Source: Arthrobacter sulfonylureivorans (GTDB lineage Bacteria > Actinomycetota > Actinomycetes > Actinomycetales > Micrococcaceae). Taken from it: 64,000 nucleotides of DNA. The notes under the pieces were generated by a model that saw only the letters and a list, made by a program, of their open reading frames with translations, ran no database searches and was not told the DNA's origin. The stretch lies in contig RJAE01000011.1 of the NCBI GenBank assembly GCA_004000035.1, forward strand, positions 1-64,000, in the 5' to 3' direction. Numbering within the stretch: the stretch's first letter is position 1; each line of letters starts with the position of its first letter. This document shows positions 25,793 to 33,942 of this stretch, one piece after another. Both the position numbers and the translations under genes were made by a program.

Positions 25793-27268
25793 TTACCGGT
25801 TCTTAGCCCGCGCGGAAACTGACTCCGAGGCATCGTCGGCCGTCGTCTCCGAAGCCGCGGCACCGCCGTCGTCCTTCCCGGTCTCGTCGGCCAGGTCAGC
25901 GCGGCGCCGCCCGGCACCCTTGACGCCGAAGCGGTAGGCCAGGAACAGCAGGCCGATCCACGCGCAGCCCACCACCAGCGCCACCCGGGTGTCCGGCATA
26001 ATGCCCAGCAGCACCACGATGAACGCCATGAAGGCCAGCGCCAGGTAGGACGCGACGGGCCAGAACGGCACCGGGAATTCCGACGCCGGCAGGCCCTTCC
26101 GCGCGATCTCCCGCTTCATCGCGATGTGCGAGAGCAGGATCATCAGCCACACCCAGACGGTGGCGAAGGTGGCGATCGAGGCGACGATCAAGAACAGGGA
26201 CTCCGGCAGGAGCGCATTAAGCACGACGCCGGCCAGCAGCACCGCGGCCATCGTCGCCACGGTCATCCACGGCACTCCGTGACGGGAAATCTTCGCGAAG
26301 GCCTTGGGTGCGTGGCCCTGCTCGGCCAGCCCATACATCATCCGCCCGGCGCCGAACGTGTCCGAGTTGATGGCGGAGATGGCGGCGGTGATCACCACGG
26401 CGTTGAGGATGTGCGCGGCGGCGGGGATGCCCAGCATGTCGAAGATCTGCACGAACGGGCTGGTGGAACCGTCGATCCGGTCCCACGGCGAGATCATCAT
26501 CAGCACGGCCAGCGTGCAGACGTAGAACAGCAGGATCCGCAGCGGCACGGTGTTGATCGCGCCCGGAATCGCCTTCTTGGGGTTCTCCGCCTCGCCGGCC
26601 GTGATGCCGATGGTCTCGATCCCGCCGAAGGCGAACATCACGATGGAGAAGGAGGCCAGCAGCCCCCAGAACCCGTTGGCGAAGAATCCGCCCGAGCCCA
26701 ACATGGTTTCCAGTCCCGGGTTGGCCCCGGCCGGCAGCCCGAAGCCGAAGATGATGATCGCCGCCCCGCCCAGGATCATGGCGATGATCGCCACCACCTT
26801 GACCAGCGAGAGCCAGAACTCGGTCTCGCCGAAGACCTTGACCTTGACCAGATTGATGGCGGCAATGAAGAAGACGACGGCGAGGATCCAAATCCAGCGC
26901 GGCACGTCGGGGAACCAGAAGCCCATGTAGATGCCGAACGCGGTGACGTCGGCGATCGCCACGATGGCCATCTCGAACGCGAACGTCCAGCCGGTGATGA
27001 AGCCGGCGAACGGCCCCAGGTAGCGGCTGGCATACTGGCCGAACGATCCGGAGACCGGGTGCCGCACCGCCATCTCGCCCAGTGCCCGCATCACCAGGAA
27101 CGCGGCCGCACCGCCGATCGCGTAGGCCAGCAGCACGGCCGGTCCGGCGGCCTGGATGGCTGCCGCCGAACCGTAGAACAGCCCGGTGCCGATGGCGGAG
27201 CCAAGGGCCATGAAGCGGATGTGGCGGACGGTCAGGCCCCGCGCGAGTGCGGAAGCAAATTGCGGCAT
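25793..27268 (-). CDS. Amino acid permease (APC superfamily)
   Basis: A 491-aa transporter with about 12 helices. The N-terminus [26 protein letters not shown] has the consensus GTGLF turn of amino acid/proton symporters, and helix 6 has [24 protein letters not shown]. The C-terminal 45 residues are Ala/Asp/Lys rich and cytoplasmic. Within the family it resembles proline/GABA-type permeases, but the substrate is not proven. Start ATG 27268, with an AAGG site; a frame extension to 27322 is unlikely. Confidence 0.85.
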   Translation of the reverse strand: MPQFASALARGLTVRHIRFMALGSAIGTGLFYGSAAAIQAAGPAVLLAYAIGGAAAFLVMRALGEMAVRHPVSGSFGQYASRYLGPFAGFITGWTFAFEMAIVAIADVTAFGIYMGFWFPDVPRWIWILAVVFFIAAINLVKVKVFGETEFWLSLVKVVAIIAMILGGAAIIIFGFGLPAGANPGLETMLGSGGFFANGFWGLLASFSIVMFAFGGIETIGITAGEAENPKKAIPGAINTVPLRILLFYVCTLAVLMMISPWDRIDGSTSPFVQIFDMLGIPAAAHILNAVVITAAISAINSDTFGAGRMMYGLAEQGHAPKAFAKISRHGVPWMTVATMAAVLLAGVVLNALLPESLFLIVASIATFATVWVWLMILLSHIAMKREIARKGLPASEFPVPFWPVASYLALAFMAFIVVLLGIMPDTRVALVVGCAWIGLLFLAYRFGVKGAGRRRADLADETGKDDGGAAASETTADDASESVSARAKNR

Positions 27269-27436
27269 GGGAAAAAACAACCTTGCTGAAGGGGAAGAGG
27301 CCGGCGCTGAAAAAGCGGCCAATCAATTCTACAACCGCCCGTCCACTGCAAATCACGACGGCGGTGCCTGCCTCCGGTCCCCGGCCACACCGGACCCACT
27401 GCCGGCGCAGGGACTCGACGAGGGGTGGATGCTGCC

Positions 27437-28333
27437 CTAGAGTGCGGGACGCTCTCTTTCATTCAGGGCGGCGGGCAGGTTGTGGTCCACGCCCCAGCTG
27501 GCGAGCAGCCGGAGCCGTTCAGCGGAGGGGCTGCCGGGTTCTGCCGTGTAGACCATCAGGACCAGGCCCGGCTCCGCCGTGATGGCGAGTTCTTCATAGG
27601 CGAGGGTGAGCTCGCCGACCACAGGATGGTTGAAGCGTTTGGTGCCGGTACCGTGGGTGCGCACGTCGTGGGCGCCCCAGAGCCGGCGGAAAGTATCACT
27701 TTGGGTGGAGAGCTCGCCGACCAGGTCCTGGAGCGCGCGGTCATGCGGATCGCGGCCCGCTTCCGTGCGCATGATGCCGACGCACATCCCGGCGAACAGT
27801 TCCCAGTCGGGGTAGAAGGACTTGGCGGCCGGGTCGAGGAACTGGAACCGCGCGAGATTGGGTGTGCGTCCGCCGTCGCCGATCAGCGGGGAATAGAACG
27901 CGCGGCCCAGCGCATTGGTCGCAAGCAGGTTCTGATAGGGGTCGCGGACGAAGGCAACGCCGTCGGTAATCGCCTCTAGGGCCCACTGCAGGCTCGGCCG
28001 GGCCGCCTGCTGCGCCGTGGCCCGCCGCCGAGGGCGTCCGGAAGCGGGAATGCCGTCTGCTGTCCGTGCGAGGTCGAAGAGGTGGGCGCGTTCGGTGTCG
28101 TCGAGCTGGAGCGCCCCGGCCACCGCCTCAAGGACGGACGACGAGGCCCCGGCGATCGCTCCGCGTTCCAGCTTGGAGTAGTACTCCACGCTGACGCCGG
28201 CGAGGACGGCCACCTCGGTGCGCCGGAGGCCGGGCACGCGCCGATTCACTCCGCCGGGCAATCCGGCCCGTTCCGGTGTGATCTTCGCTCGGCGGGACAT
28301 CAAGAAATCCCGCACCTCCGCCCGATTGTCCAT
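27437..28333 (-). CDS. XRE-type regulator with MmyB-like ligand-binding domain
   Basis: A 298-aa regulator. The helix-turn-helix lies at about 35-75 (GLRRTEVAVLAGVSVEYYSKLERG), and a PAS-like MmyB domain fills about 105-280 (ALEAITDGVAFVRDPYQNLLATN to GVDHNL). The ligand domain is thought to bind small lipophilic molecules in relatives. Start: ATG 28333, leaderless, with TACCCT 6 nt upstream. Divergent from the alcohol dehydrogenase/cupin pair across a short region with an 8-bp inverted repeat, so it is the likely regulator of that pair. Confidence 0.85.
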   Translation of the reverse strand: MDNRAEVRDFLMSRRAKITPERAGLPGGVNRRVPGLRRTEVAVLAGVSVEYYSKLERGAIAGASSSVLEAVAGALQLDDTERAHLFDLARTADGIPASGRPRRRATAQQAARPSLQWALEAITDGVAFVRDPYQNLLATNALGRAFYSPLIGDGGRTPNLARFQFLDPAAKSFYPDWELFAGMCVGIMRTEAGRDPHDRALQDLVGELSTQSDTFRRLWGAHDVRTHGTGTKRFNHPVVGELTLAYEELAITAEPGLVLMVYTAEPGSPSAERLRLLASWGVDHNLPAALNERERPAL

Positions 28334-28370
28334 GTTCTCAGGGTAGGTGAACGCGCCCCCGCGAAGGGTG

Positions 28371-28396
28371 CCCTGTCGGTACACCTTTCGACAGGG
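28371..28396. promoter_or_regulatory. Candidate operator between MmyB-type regulator and alcohol dehydrogenase
   Basis: CCCTGTCG (28371-28378) and CGACAGGG (28389-28396) form a perfect 8-bp inverted repeat with a 10-nt spacer, centred between the divergent genes. Half-site centres are 18 nt apart, fitting a dimeric helix-turn-helix protein. Confidence 0.55.
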
Positions 28397-28457
28397 ACTC
28401 CCGCGGGCGCGTTGGGCGCGATTCACTGGTGAGGTACCAACGAAAGGAGCACTCCTC

Positions 28458-29480
28458 ATGCGTGGAGTTGTGATGTACGCCCCGGGCGATGTCCGGGTCG
28501 AAGACCGTGAGAAGCCCACCATCCTCGAGCCAACTGACGCCATCATCCGGGCGGCGGCAGTCTGTGTCTGCGGTTCGGACCTATGGCCGTACCGCGGTAT
28601 CGAGAAACTTGCGGGTCCAACGCCGATGGGTCACGAGTACGTCGGCGTGGTTGACGAAGTGGGTGCAGATGTTCGCAACGTGAAGGTCGGCGACTTCGTC
28701 GTCGGTTCATTCGTCGCGTCTGACAACACCTGCGAGATCTGCCAGGCGGGTTATCAGTCCCGCTGCGTGCACAATGTGATGATGGGCTCCGTCGGTACTC
28801 AGGCGGAATTTATCCGGGTCCCCCTGGCCGACGGCACCCTGGTCCCTACGCCCGGAATGCCGGATGCAGATCTCATTCCCTCGCTGCTGGCGGCCTCGGA
28901 TGTGCTGGGCACCGGCTGGTTCGCAGCCGTGGCAGCCGAGGCGGGACCCGGAAAGACCGTGGCCGTCGTCGGAGATGGGGCCGTCGGATTGTCGGCGATC
29001 CTGGCGGCCAAGCAGCTGGGCGCCGAGCGCGTGATCGCCATGTCCCGCCATGCAGACCGGCAGGCGCTGGCACGCGAATTCGGTGCCACCGACATCGTCG
29101 AAGAGCGCGGCGACGCGGGGATTGCGAAGATCAAGGAGCTCACCAACGGACTCGGCGCCCACTCCGTCGTCGAGGCCGTCGGCACACAGGAGTCGATGGA
29201 GCAGGCGATCGGTTCCACACGTCCCGGCGGACACATCGGCTACGTGGGTGTCACGCACGATGTGAAGCTGGACGGCCTCGGCTTGTTCTTCTCCGGCGTG
29301 CACCTCCACGGAGGGCCTGCCCCGGTGCGCCGGTTCCTGCCCGAGCTCATCCAGCTCATTTGGGAGCGCAAGATCGAGCCAGGCAAGGTGTTCGACCTGA
29401 CGCTCCCGCTGGAAGATGCCGCGAAGGCGTACCGCGCGATGGACGAACGGAGCGCCACCAAGGTCCTGCTTACCGTCTAG
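28458..29480 (+). CDS. Zinc-dependent alcohol dehydrogenase
   Basis: A 340-aa MDR-superfamily oxidoreductase. Catalytic zinc ligands are suggested by CVCGSDLWPYRG near 37 and MGHEYVG near 60. The structural-zinc loop reads DNTCEICQAGYQSRC, with Asp where most members have the first Cys. The Rossmann motif VAVVGDGAVGLSA lies near 175. Substrate unclear. Start: ATG 28458 with AAAGGAG. First gene of a pair with the cupin gene; transcription is probably controlled by the divergent MmyB-type regulator. Confidence 0.9.
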   Translation: MRGVVMYAPGDVRVEDREKPTILEPTDAIIRAAAVCVCGSDLWPYRGIEKLAGPTPMGHEYVGVVDEVGADVRNVKVGDFVVGSFVASDNTCEICQAGYQSRCVHNVMMGSVGTQAEFIRVPLADGTLVPTPGMPDADLIPSLLAASDVLGTGWFAAVAAEAGPGKTVAVVGDGAVGLSAILAAKQLGAERVIAMSRHADRQALAREFGATDIVEERGDAGIAKIKELTNGLGAHSVVEAVGTQESMEQAIGSTRPGGHIGYVGVTHDVKLDGLGLFFSGVHLHGGPAPVRRFLPELIQLIWERKIEPGKVFDLTLPLEDAAKAYRAMDERSATKVLLTV

Positions 29481-29558
29481 TTCGGGGTGCACCAGCGGCA
29501 GTCCTGAACATCCAGAGCTCGGCCCGGATGGTCCTTGAAGACGACGAAAGGAACGAGC

Positions 29559-29969
29559 ATGAGCACGCAATTGCAACCCAAGAGCCCGACCGTCAAAGGC
29601 CCCGCCGACTGGTTCACCGGCGACGTCTACTTCAACCAGTACTATGCCGGCGAAGCGCCCTCCAGGACCCGGCTCAACCTGGTCCGGTTCACTCCCGGCG
29701 CGCACACGGCCTGGCACAAGCACGCCGTCGGGCAGACCCTGCACGTAACCGAAGGCTTCGGCTATGTGCAGTCCCGCGGCGAAGCAGTCATCGAAATCCG
29801 CCCCGGCGACACCGTCTTCACCCCCGCCGGCGAATGGCACTGGCACGGCGCAACCGCCGACAACTTCATGTGCCACCTGGCCCTCTGGGAAGCTCCGGAA
29901 TCCGGCAGCGACGAACCGGAAACCACGTGGGGCGACAAGCTCGCTGAGGGCGAGTACCCGGCTAGGTAG
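29559..29969 (+). CDS. Cupin-domain protein
   Basis: A 136-aa single-domain cupin. Motif 1 reads GAHTAWHKHAVGQTLHVTEGFGYVQ and motif 2 reads PGDTVFTPAGEWHWHGA; the His residues suggest a metal site. It resembles the carboxymuconolactone/hydroxynitrile-lyase-like cupins often found beside alcohol dehydrogenases. Start: ATG 29559 with AAAGGA. It lies 78 nt after the dehydrogenase stop, so co-transcription is likely. Confidence 0.8.
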   Translation: MSTQLQPKSPTVKGPADWFTGDVYFNQYYAGEAPSRTRLNLVRFTPGAHTAWHKHAVGQTLHVTEGFGYVQSRGEAVIEIRPGDTVFTPAGEWHWHGATADNFMCHLALWEAPESGSDEPETTWGDKLAEGEYPAR

Positions 29970-29987
29970 TCAGAACCACGGCAATGG

Positions 29988-30296
29988 CTACTCTCCGTAG
30001 TCGATGTGTGCGCGCACGCTGCGGCCGTCCTCGCTGATCCAGCCACGGCTTTTCGCGAAGGCGATCATGCCATCGAACCCCTCGGCCCACTGCGGAGGCT
30101 GAGCGGTGCCGCTGGCCCGCAATTGCGCCACCTCCAGCCAGGCATGGCCGTTGTCGACGACGCCCAGCCCGGCCGCTGCCAGGGCTTGCTCGACCTCTTG
30201 TTGGGCTAGTCCGCCGGGTGCGCGCACGGCGAGCTCGCGCAGGTTCTCCGGGTCCTTGACGGCGGCGTCGTCCGTGGGGCTGATTTCCACATACAT
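29988..30296 (-). CDS. Hypothetical protein at the end of the catabolic operon
   Basis: A 102-aa soluble protein without a family I recognise. Its first residues (MYVEISPTDDAAVKDPENLRELA) and a later GLGVVDNGHAWLEVAQLR stretch suggest an alpha/beta fold. The ATG shares one base with the upstream tautomerase stop (TGATG), so it is translationally coupled and probably belongs to the pathway. It is the last gene of the leftward operon. Confidence 0.65.
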   Translation of the reverse strand: MYVEISPTDDAAVKDPENLRELAVRAPGGLAQQEVEQALAAAGLGVVDNGHAWLEVAQLRASGTAQPPQWAEGFDGMIAFAKSRGWISEDGRSVRAHIDYGE

Positions 30297-30523
30297 CAGG
30301 CGGGGTTTCCTTCCGTAACAGGTTCCGAGACAGCCCGCTGGCGCTCGGCGATGGTCTGGTCGGCCTTCGACCAGTGGGTGGCCGGCACCTCCCGGATGAT
30401 CACGGTGGTGTTCTCCGGCAGCGCGCCCACGGACTCTTCCGCGGCGCGGTGCAGGGCGCTGACCAGGTCCCGCAGCTGCTGCGGCGAACGCCCCTCGGCA
30501 ATGGATACGTCAATCAGTGGTAT
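30296..30523 (-). CDS. 4-Oxalocrotonate tautomerase-family enzyme with apparent AUA start
   Basis: A 75-codon gene with no ATG, GTG or TTG at its start. The frame reads ATA CCA CTG ATT GAC GTA: PLIDVSIAEGRS after the initiator. This is the 4-oxalocrotonate tautomerase N-terminus with catalytic Pro1 and Arg11. AGGAGG lies 5 nt before the ATA, and the aldehyde dehydrogenase stop is three codons upstream in the same frame, so the start cannot be further left. A second conserved segment, VIIREVPATHW, follows. Family members tautomerise dienols or act as dehalogenases or hydratases in aromatic or heterocycle breakdown. The stop overlaps the next start. Confidence 0.75.
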   Translation of the reverse strand: MPLIDVSIAEGRSPQQLRDLVSALHRAAEESVGALPENTTVIIREVPATHWSKADQTIAERQRAVSEPVTEGNPA

Positions 30524-30532
30524 GTCTTCCTC

Positions 30533-32014
30533 CTAGCTTCGCATCACGAACGGGTCCGCGACCGGGCCCTCGTCGGTGTTGATCCAGACACTCTTCAGCC
30601 GGGTGTACTCGTGCATGGACTCCATGCCGTGCTCGATGCCCACCCCGCTGCTCTTGAACCCTTGCCGCGGCGACATCGGCGACATCGCCCGGTAGGTATT
30701 GACCCAGACTGTTCCCGCCTCCAGCCGCCGGCTCATCCGGTGGGCGCGAGCCAGGTTCTGCGTCCAGACCCCGGCGGCGAGCCCGTACTGGGTGTCGTTG
30801 GCCAGCTGCAACACTTCTTCTTCCGTGTCGAACGGCATGATGGCGGCGACCGGACCGAAGATTTCCTCGCGGACCACCCGCATCGAATTGTCGACGTCGG
30901 TCAGCACCGTCGGTGCGTAGAAGTAGCCCGGCAGCCCGATCTTCGGCCGGCCGCCACCCGTGAGCACGGTGGCGCCCTCGGAGACGCCCAGTTCCACGTA
31001 GGAGTCCACCTTCTCCTGCTGCGCGGCAAATGCCAGAGGTCCCAGTTCGGTGCTGTCCTGCAGCGGGTCGCCGATCACGATGCTGCCGGCGCGCTGGGCA
31101 ACCCGCTCCAGCAGCTCGTCATAGACAGACCGGTGTGCGAAGACGCGGCTGCCGGCGATGCAGGTCTGGCCGGCGGCGGCGAAGATGCCGGCAACCACGC
31201 CCATCGCCGCATTGGCCACGTTGGCGTCCTCGAAAACGATGTTCGGGCTCTTGCCGCCGAGCTCCAAGGTGGTGCCGATGAACCGGGACGCGGCTGACGC
31301 GGCGATCGCGGATCCGGTGGCGGTGGACCCGGTGAAGGAGATCTTCGCGATTCCCGGATGGTCCACCAGCGCGGCGCCGGCTTCCGCACCCAGGCCGGTG
31401 ACCACGTTGACCACGCCGTCCGGGAAACCGGCTTCGGCGGCCAGCTCGGCCAGCCGCAGGACGGTGCGGGAGGTGTATTCGGAGGGCTTGATGACGATCG
31501 TGTTGCCCGCGGCCAGCGCCGGCGCGAGCTTGGAGGTGGTCAGGGTCAGCGGCGAATTCCACGGGGTGATGGCCCCGACCACGCCCAGCGGTTCACGCTG
31601 GGTGTAATTGAGGATGGCCGGGTTGGTGGTGGGAATCTGGCTGCCCTGCACCTTGTCCGCCAGGCCGGCGTAGTAATAGAAATACTCCGGCAGGGTGGCT
31701 AGCTGCCCGCGCATCTCGCGCAGCAGTTTGCCGTTGTCCTCGGTTTCCATCCGGGCCAGTTCTTCGGCGTTCTCGCCCACCAGGTCGCCGAGCCGGCGGA
31801 GCAGGTGCCCGCGTTTGGTCTGGCTGAGGTCGCGCCAGAGCGGATTCTCGAACGCCGCCCGTGCAGCCGCGACCGCGCGGTCCACGTCGGCCTTGCTGCC
31901 GCGCGCGGCGGAGTAGAGGACGGCGAGCGTGGCCGGATTGGTGCTCTCGAAGTAGGCGCCCCCGGCGGGTGCGCTCCAGCCGCCGTCAATAAAGTGGTCG
32001 TAGTTCCTAGTCAT
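30533..32014 (-). CDS. NAD(P)-dependent aldehyde dehydrogenase
   Basis: A 493-aa ALDH-superfamily enzyme that oxidises an aldehyde to an acid. Visible: NTIVIKPSEYTS, the FTGSTATG cofactor loop, catalytic Glu in LELGGKSPN and catalytic Cys in AAGQTCIAGSR. It fits the hydroxymuconic-semialdehyde/betaine-aldehyde branch. Start ATG 32014, overlapping the upstream hydrolase by 8 nt. Probably handles the aldehyde made after ring or amide cleavage by the upstream enzymes (inference). Confidence 0.92.
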   Translation of the reverse strand: MTRNYDHFIDGGWSAPAGGAYFESTNPATLAVLYSAARGSKADVDRAVAAARAAFENPLWRDLSQTKRGHLLRRLGDLVGENAEELARMETEDNGKLLREMRGQLATLPEYFYYYAGLADKVQGSQIPTTNPAILNYTQREPLGVVGAITPWNSPLTLTTSKLAPALAAGNTIVIKPSEYTSRTVLRLAELAAEAGFPDGVVNVVTGLGAEAGAALVDHPGIAKISFTGSTATGSAIAASAASRFIGTTLELGGKSPNIVFEDANVANAAMGVVAGIFAAAGQTCIAGSRVFAHRSVYDELLERVAQRAGSIVIGDPLQDSTELGPLAFAAQQEKVDSYVELGVSEGATVLTGGGRPKIGLPGYFYAPTVLTDVDNSMRVVREEIFGPVAAIMPFDTEEEVLQLANDTQYGLAAGVWTQNLARAHRMSRRLEAGTVWVNTYRAMSPMSPRQGFKSSGVGIEHGMESMHEYTRLKSVWINTDEGPVADPFVMRS

Positions 32015-32759
32015 GGGTATCGTGACTCGATTCGTTGATGAAGTCGGTGATCAGGCGCGCTAGTTCGGCCGGACGCTGCACCGGCAGCATGTGCCGTGTC
32101 CCAGGCACGACGGCGGTGCGTGCCCCCGGGATGGCCTCGCCTAAGCGGCGGGTCATCTCCGGGGTCGAACCCGGGTCCTGGTCCCCGGTCACCGCCAGCG
32201 ACGGCACCGTGATGGCGGCCAGTTCAGTGCCGATCTCGGAGTCCGCCGTGGCGAAGACCCGGTAGGCGTGCAGGTACGACTGTTGGTCATTGGCCAGCAG
32301 GGTCCGGCGGATGCCGTCCACCGTCCCTGCGTCGGTCCCTGAACCGGCCGGGAACCAGCGCTCGATGGAAGCTGCGACGCTGCCGGAAAAATCTGTGGCG
32401 GCATTCTCCAGCCGGGAGGCAACCGATGCCGCCTCCTGCGGGGTCCGACGGCACACCGAGCTGACGCTGGTCAGGCTGGCCACCAGCTCCGGCCGGTACC
32501 GGGCCAGATGCTGTGCCACCAGCGCGCCCAAGGAGAATCCCACCAAATGTGACTTGCCCGGCAGCCGCGCCGCGACGTCGTCGGCAAGGTCGGCAAGCGA
32601 GACCGGCCGCTCCAGCCGCGGCTGTGCGCCGTGGCCGGGCAGGTCGAGCGCCAGCACAGTGCGTCCGGTGGACTCGCCGAGCAGTTCGCCCAGCTGTTCC
32701 CACATCGAGCGGTCCAGCCCGACGCCGTGCAGCAGGACGATCGGCAGATTCGTCTCCAC
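32007..32759 (-). CDS. Alpha/beta-fold hydrolase of the catabolic operon
   Basis: A 250-aa hydrolase. The oxyanion strand VLLHGVG, nucleophile elbow GFSLG, acid in TGDQDPGS and His in GTRHMLPVQ complete a Ser-Asp-His triad. It resembles the RutD/3-oxoadipate enol-lactonase branch. The start is not an ATG: the GTG at 32759 lies 2 nt after the upstream stop and gives a natural N-terminus (ETNLPIVLLHG); the frame continues to 33536 but overlaps two other genes. Likely cleaves an ester, carbamate or C-C bond formed by the monooxygenase route. Confidence 0.8.
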   Translation of the reverse strand: METNLPIVLLHGVGLDRSMWEQLGELLGESTGRTVLALDLPGHGAQPRLERPVSLADLADDVAARLPGKSHLVGFSLGALVAQHLARYRPELVASLTSVSSVCRRTPQEAASVASRLENAATDFSGSVAASIERWFPAGSGTDAGTVDGIRRTLLANDQQSYLHAYRVFATADSEIGTELAAITVPSLAVTGDQDPGSTPEMTRRLGEAIPGARTAVVPGTRHMLPVQRPAELARLITDFINESSHDTHD

Positions 32760-32761
32760 GG

Positions 32762-33313
32762 TTACTGTTCGGAGGCCAGCGGGGCCAGCCGCTGCTGCGG
32801 GCGGCCCTGGGAAGCGGCAGCCAGCGCGATCACGATCTCGCCCGGATGCGGCGCATCCGCCAGTCGGACCTCGATGCTCTGGTGGTGCGAGCGGATGGTC
32901 GCGTCGGTGACGTGCTTCAGCGGGATGTCGAAGGTGACGCCAGCCGGGCCGCGCTTTTCCACGGCCGGCAGCAGGGTGGTGGCGCTCGCGGCATTGCGGA
33001 AGTGGTCGCCGAACTTGAGCGTGTGGATCAGCGCCGAGCCGTGCTCGATTTCGCCCTCCAGCCCCACAATCGCGGCCTTGCCGTAGGCTTCCACCGTGCC
33101 GCCAAGGGCCTTGACCACGCGCGGGGCCAGGAGCTCGCCCACCTTCGAGGCTGCCTCCTCGATGCCAGCCGTGAGGTCTTCGACGAAGCCCTGGCCGTGC
33201 CACGGATTGTCGATGACGGCGGCAACGACGGCGACCCGGGCGTTGGGTTCGACCGGGCGGCCGCCTTCGGTCAGGGTTTCTTCGGTCAGGGTGACGATCT
33301 TGCGGACGTTCAT
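32762..33313 (-). CDS. DUF1185 (amino acid synthesis family) protein, copy 2
   Basis: A 183-aa soluble protein of a family whose name (amino acid synthesis) rests on weak evidence. Signature stretches are VAAVIDNPWHGQGFVEDL, GKAAIVGLEGEIEHGSALIHTLKFGD and the C-terminal PHPGEIVIALA. It is a paralogue of the next upstream gene and overlaps it by 4 nt. Start: ATG 33313; a longer frame to 33502 is a shadow of that paralogue. The pair probably forms a hetero-oligomer. Function unknown; the context suggests handling of an amide or hydroxylated nitrogen intermediate. Confidence 0.8.
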   Translation of the reverse strand: MNVRKIVTLTEETLTEGGRPVEPNARVAVVAAVIDNPWHGQGFVEDLTAGIEEAASKVGELLAPRVVKALGGTVEAYGKAAIVGLEGEIEHGSALIHTLKFGDHFRNAASATTLLPAVEKRGPAGVTFDIPLKHVTDATIRSHHQSIEVRLADAPHPGEIVIALAAASQGRPQQRLAPLASEQ

Positions 33314-33942
33314 GCGGTGGCTCCTTCGAGGATGCGGGATGTGACGGCGGGATCGGTGCTGCGGTCGCCGATTCTGGCGTGCGGGCGTGGGCCGGTGGAG
33401 GCCGCGGCAACCACCACGATCTCGTCCGGCCGGGGGCCGTCGGAGATCCGCGCGGTGATGGTCTGGTAGTGGCTGCGGGTGGCGGCCTGGGTCTTGTGCC
33501 ACATCGGCACCACCAGCGGCTCGCCGGCGCCGGCACGGTCGTCGGCGAAGCAGATGATGGACGTGCCTTCCAGGAACTCGCGGACCAGGTTGCCGAAATA
33601 CGGGGTGTGGATCAGGGCTCCGGCATGTTCGATCTCGCCCGACGTGCCGACGATCGCTGCCTTGCCGAACGCCTCGATCCGGTCAGCACCGCCCAGCCCG
33701 GCAATCAGCCGGTCGGTCAGCAGCCGCGCCACCACTGGTGCGATCATTTTCGACGCCGGCGCCAGGTCTGTCGCCGTCGGCGTCCCGATCCACGGGTTGG
33801 CGATCACCGCAGCGGCGGTCGCCCGGAACACCGGAGCCGGAGCCAGTGCACCGTTTTCCTGCAGCACTTCTTCCTGGTAGTAGACGATCTTGCGGATGCC
33901 GGCCTGTTCGCCCGAAGCGGCCGGCCCTGTGCTGCTAGTCAA
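33310..33942 (-). CDS. DUF1185 (amino acid synthesis family) protein, copy 1
   Basis: A 210-aa paralogue of the following gene with the same landmarks: AAAVIANPWIGTPTATDLAP, FGKAAIVGTSGEIEHAGALIHTPYFGN and SDGPRPDEIVVVAA. It has a 15-residue N-terminal extension and a 25-residue C-terminal tail. It overlaps both neighbours (8 nt with the monooxygenase, 4 nt with the second copy). Two adjacent, diverged copies within one operon point to distinct roles or a heteromer. No catalytic residues can be assigned. Confidence 0.8.
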   Translation of the reverse strand: MTSSTGPAASGEQAGIRKIVYYQEEVLQENGALAPAPVFRATAAAVIANPWIGTPTATDLAPASKMIAPVVARLLTDRLIAGLGGADRIEAFGKAAIVGTSGEIEHAGALIHTPYFGNLVREFLEGTSIICFADDRAGAGEPLVVPMWHKTQAATRSHYQTITARISDGPRPDEIVVVAAASTGPRPHARIGDRSTDPAVTSRILEGATA

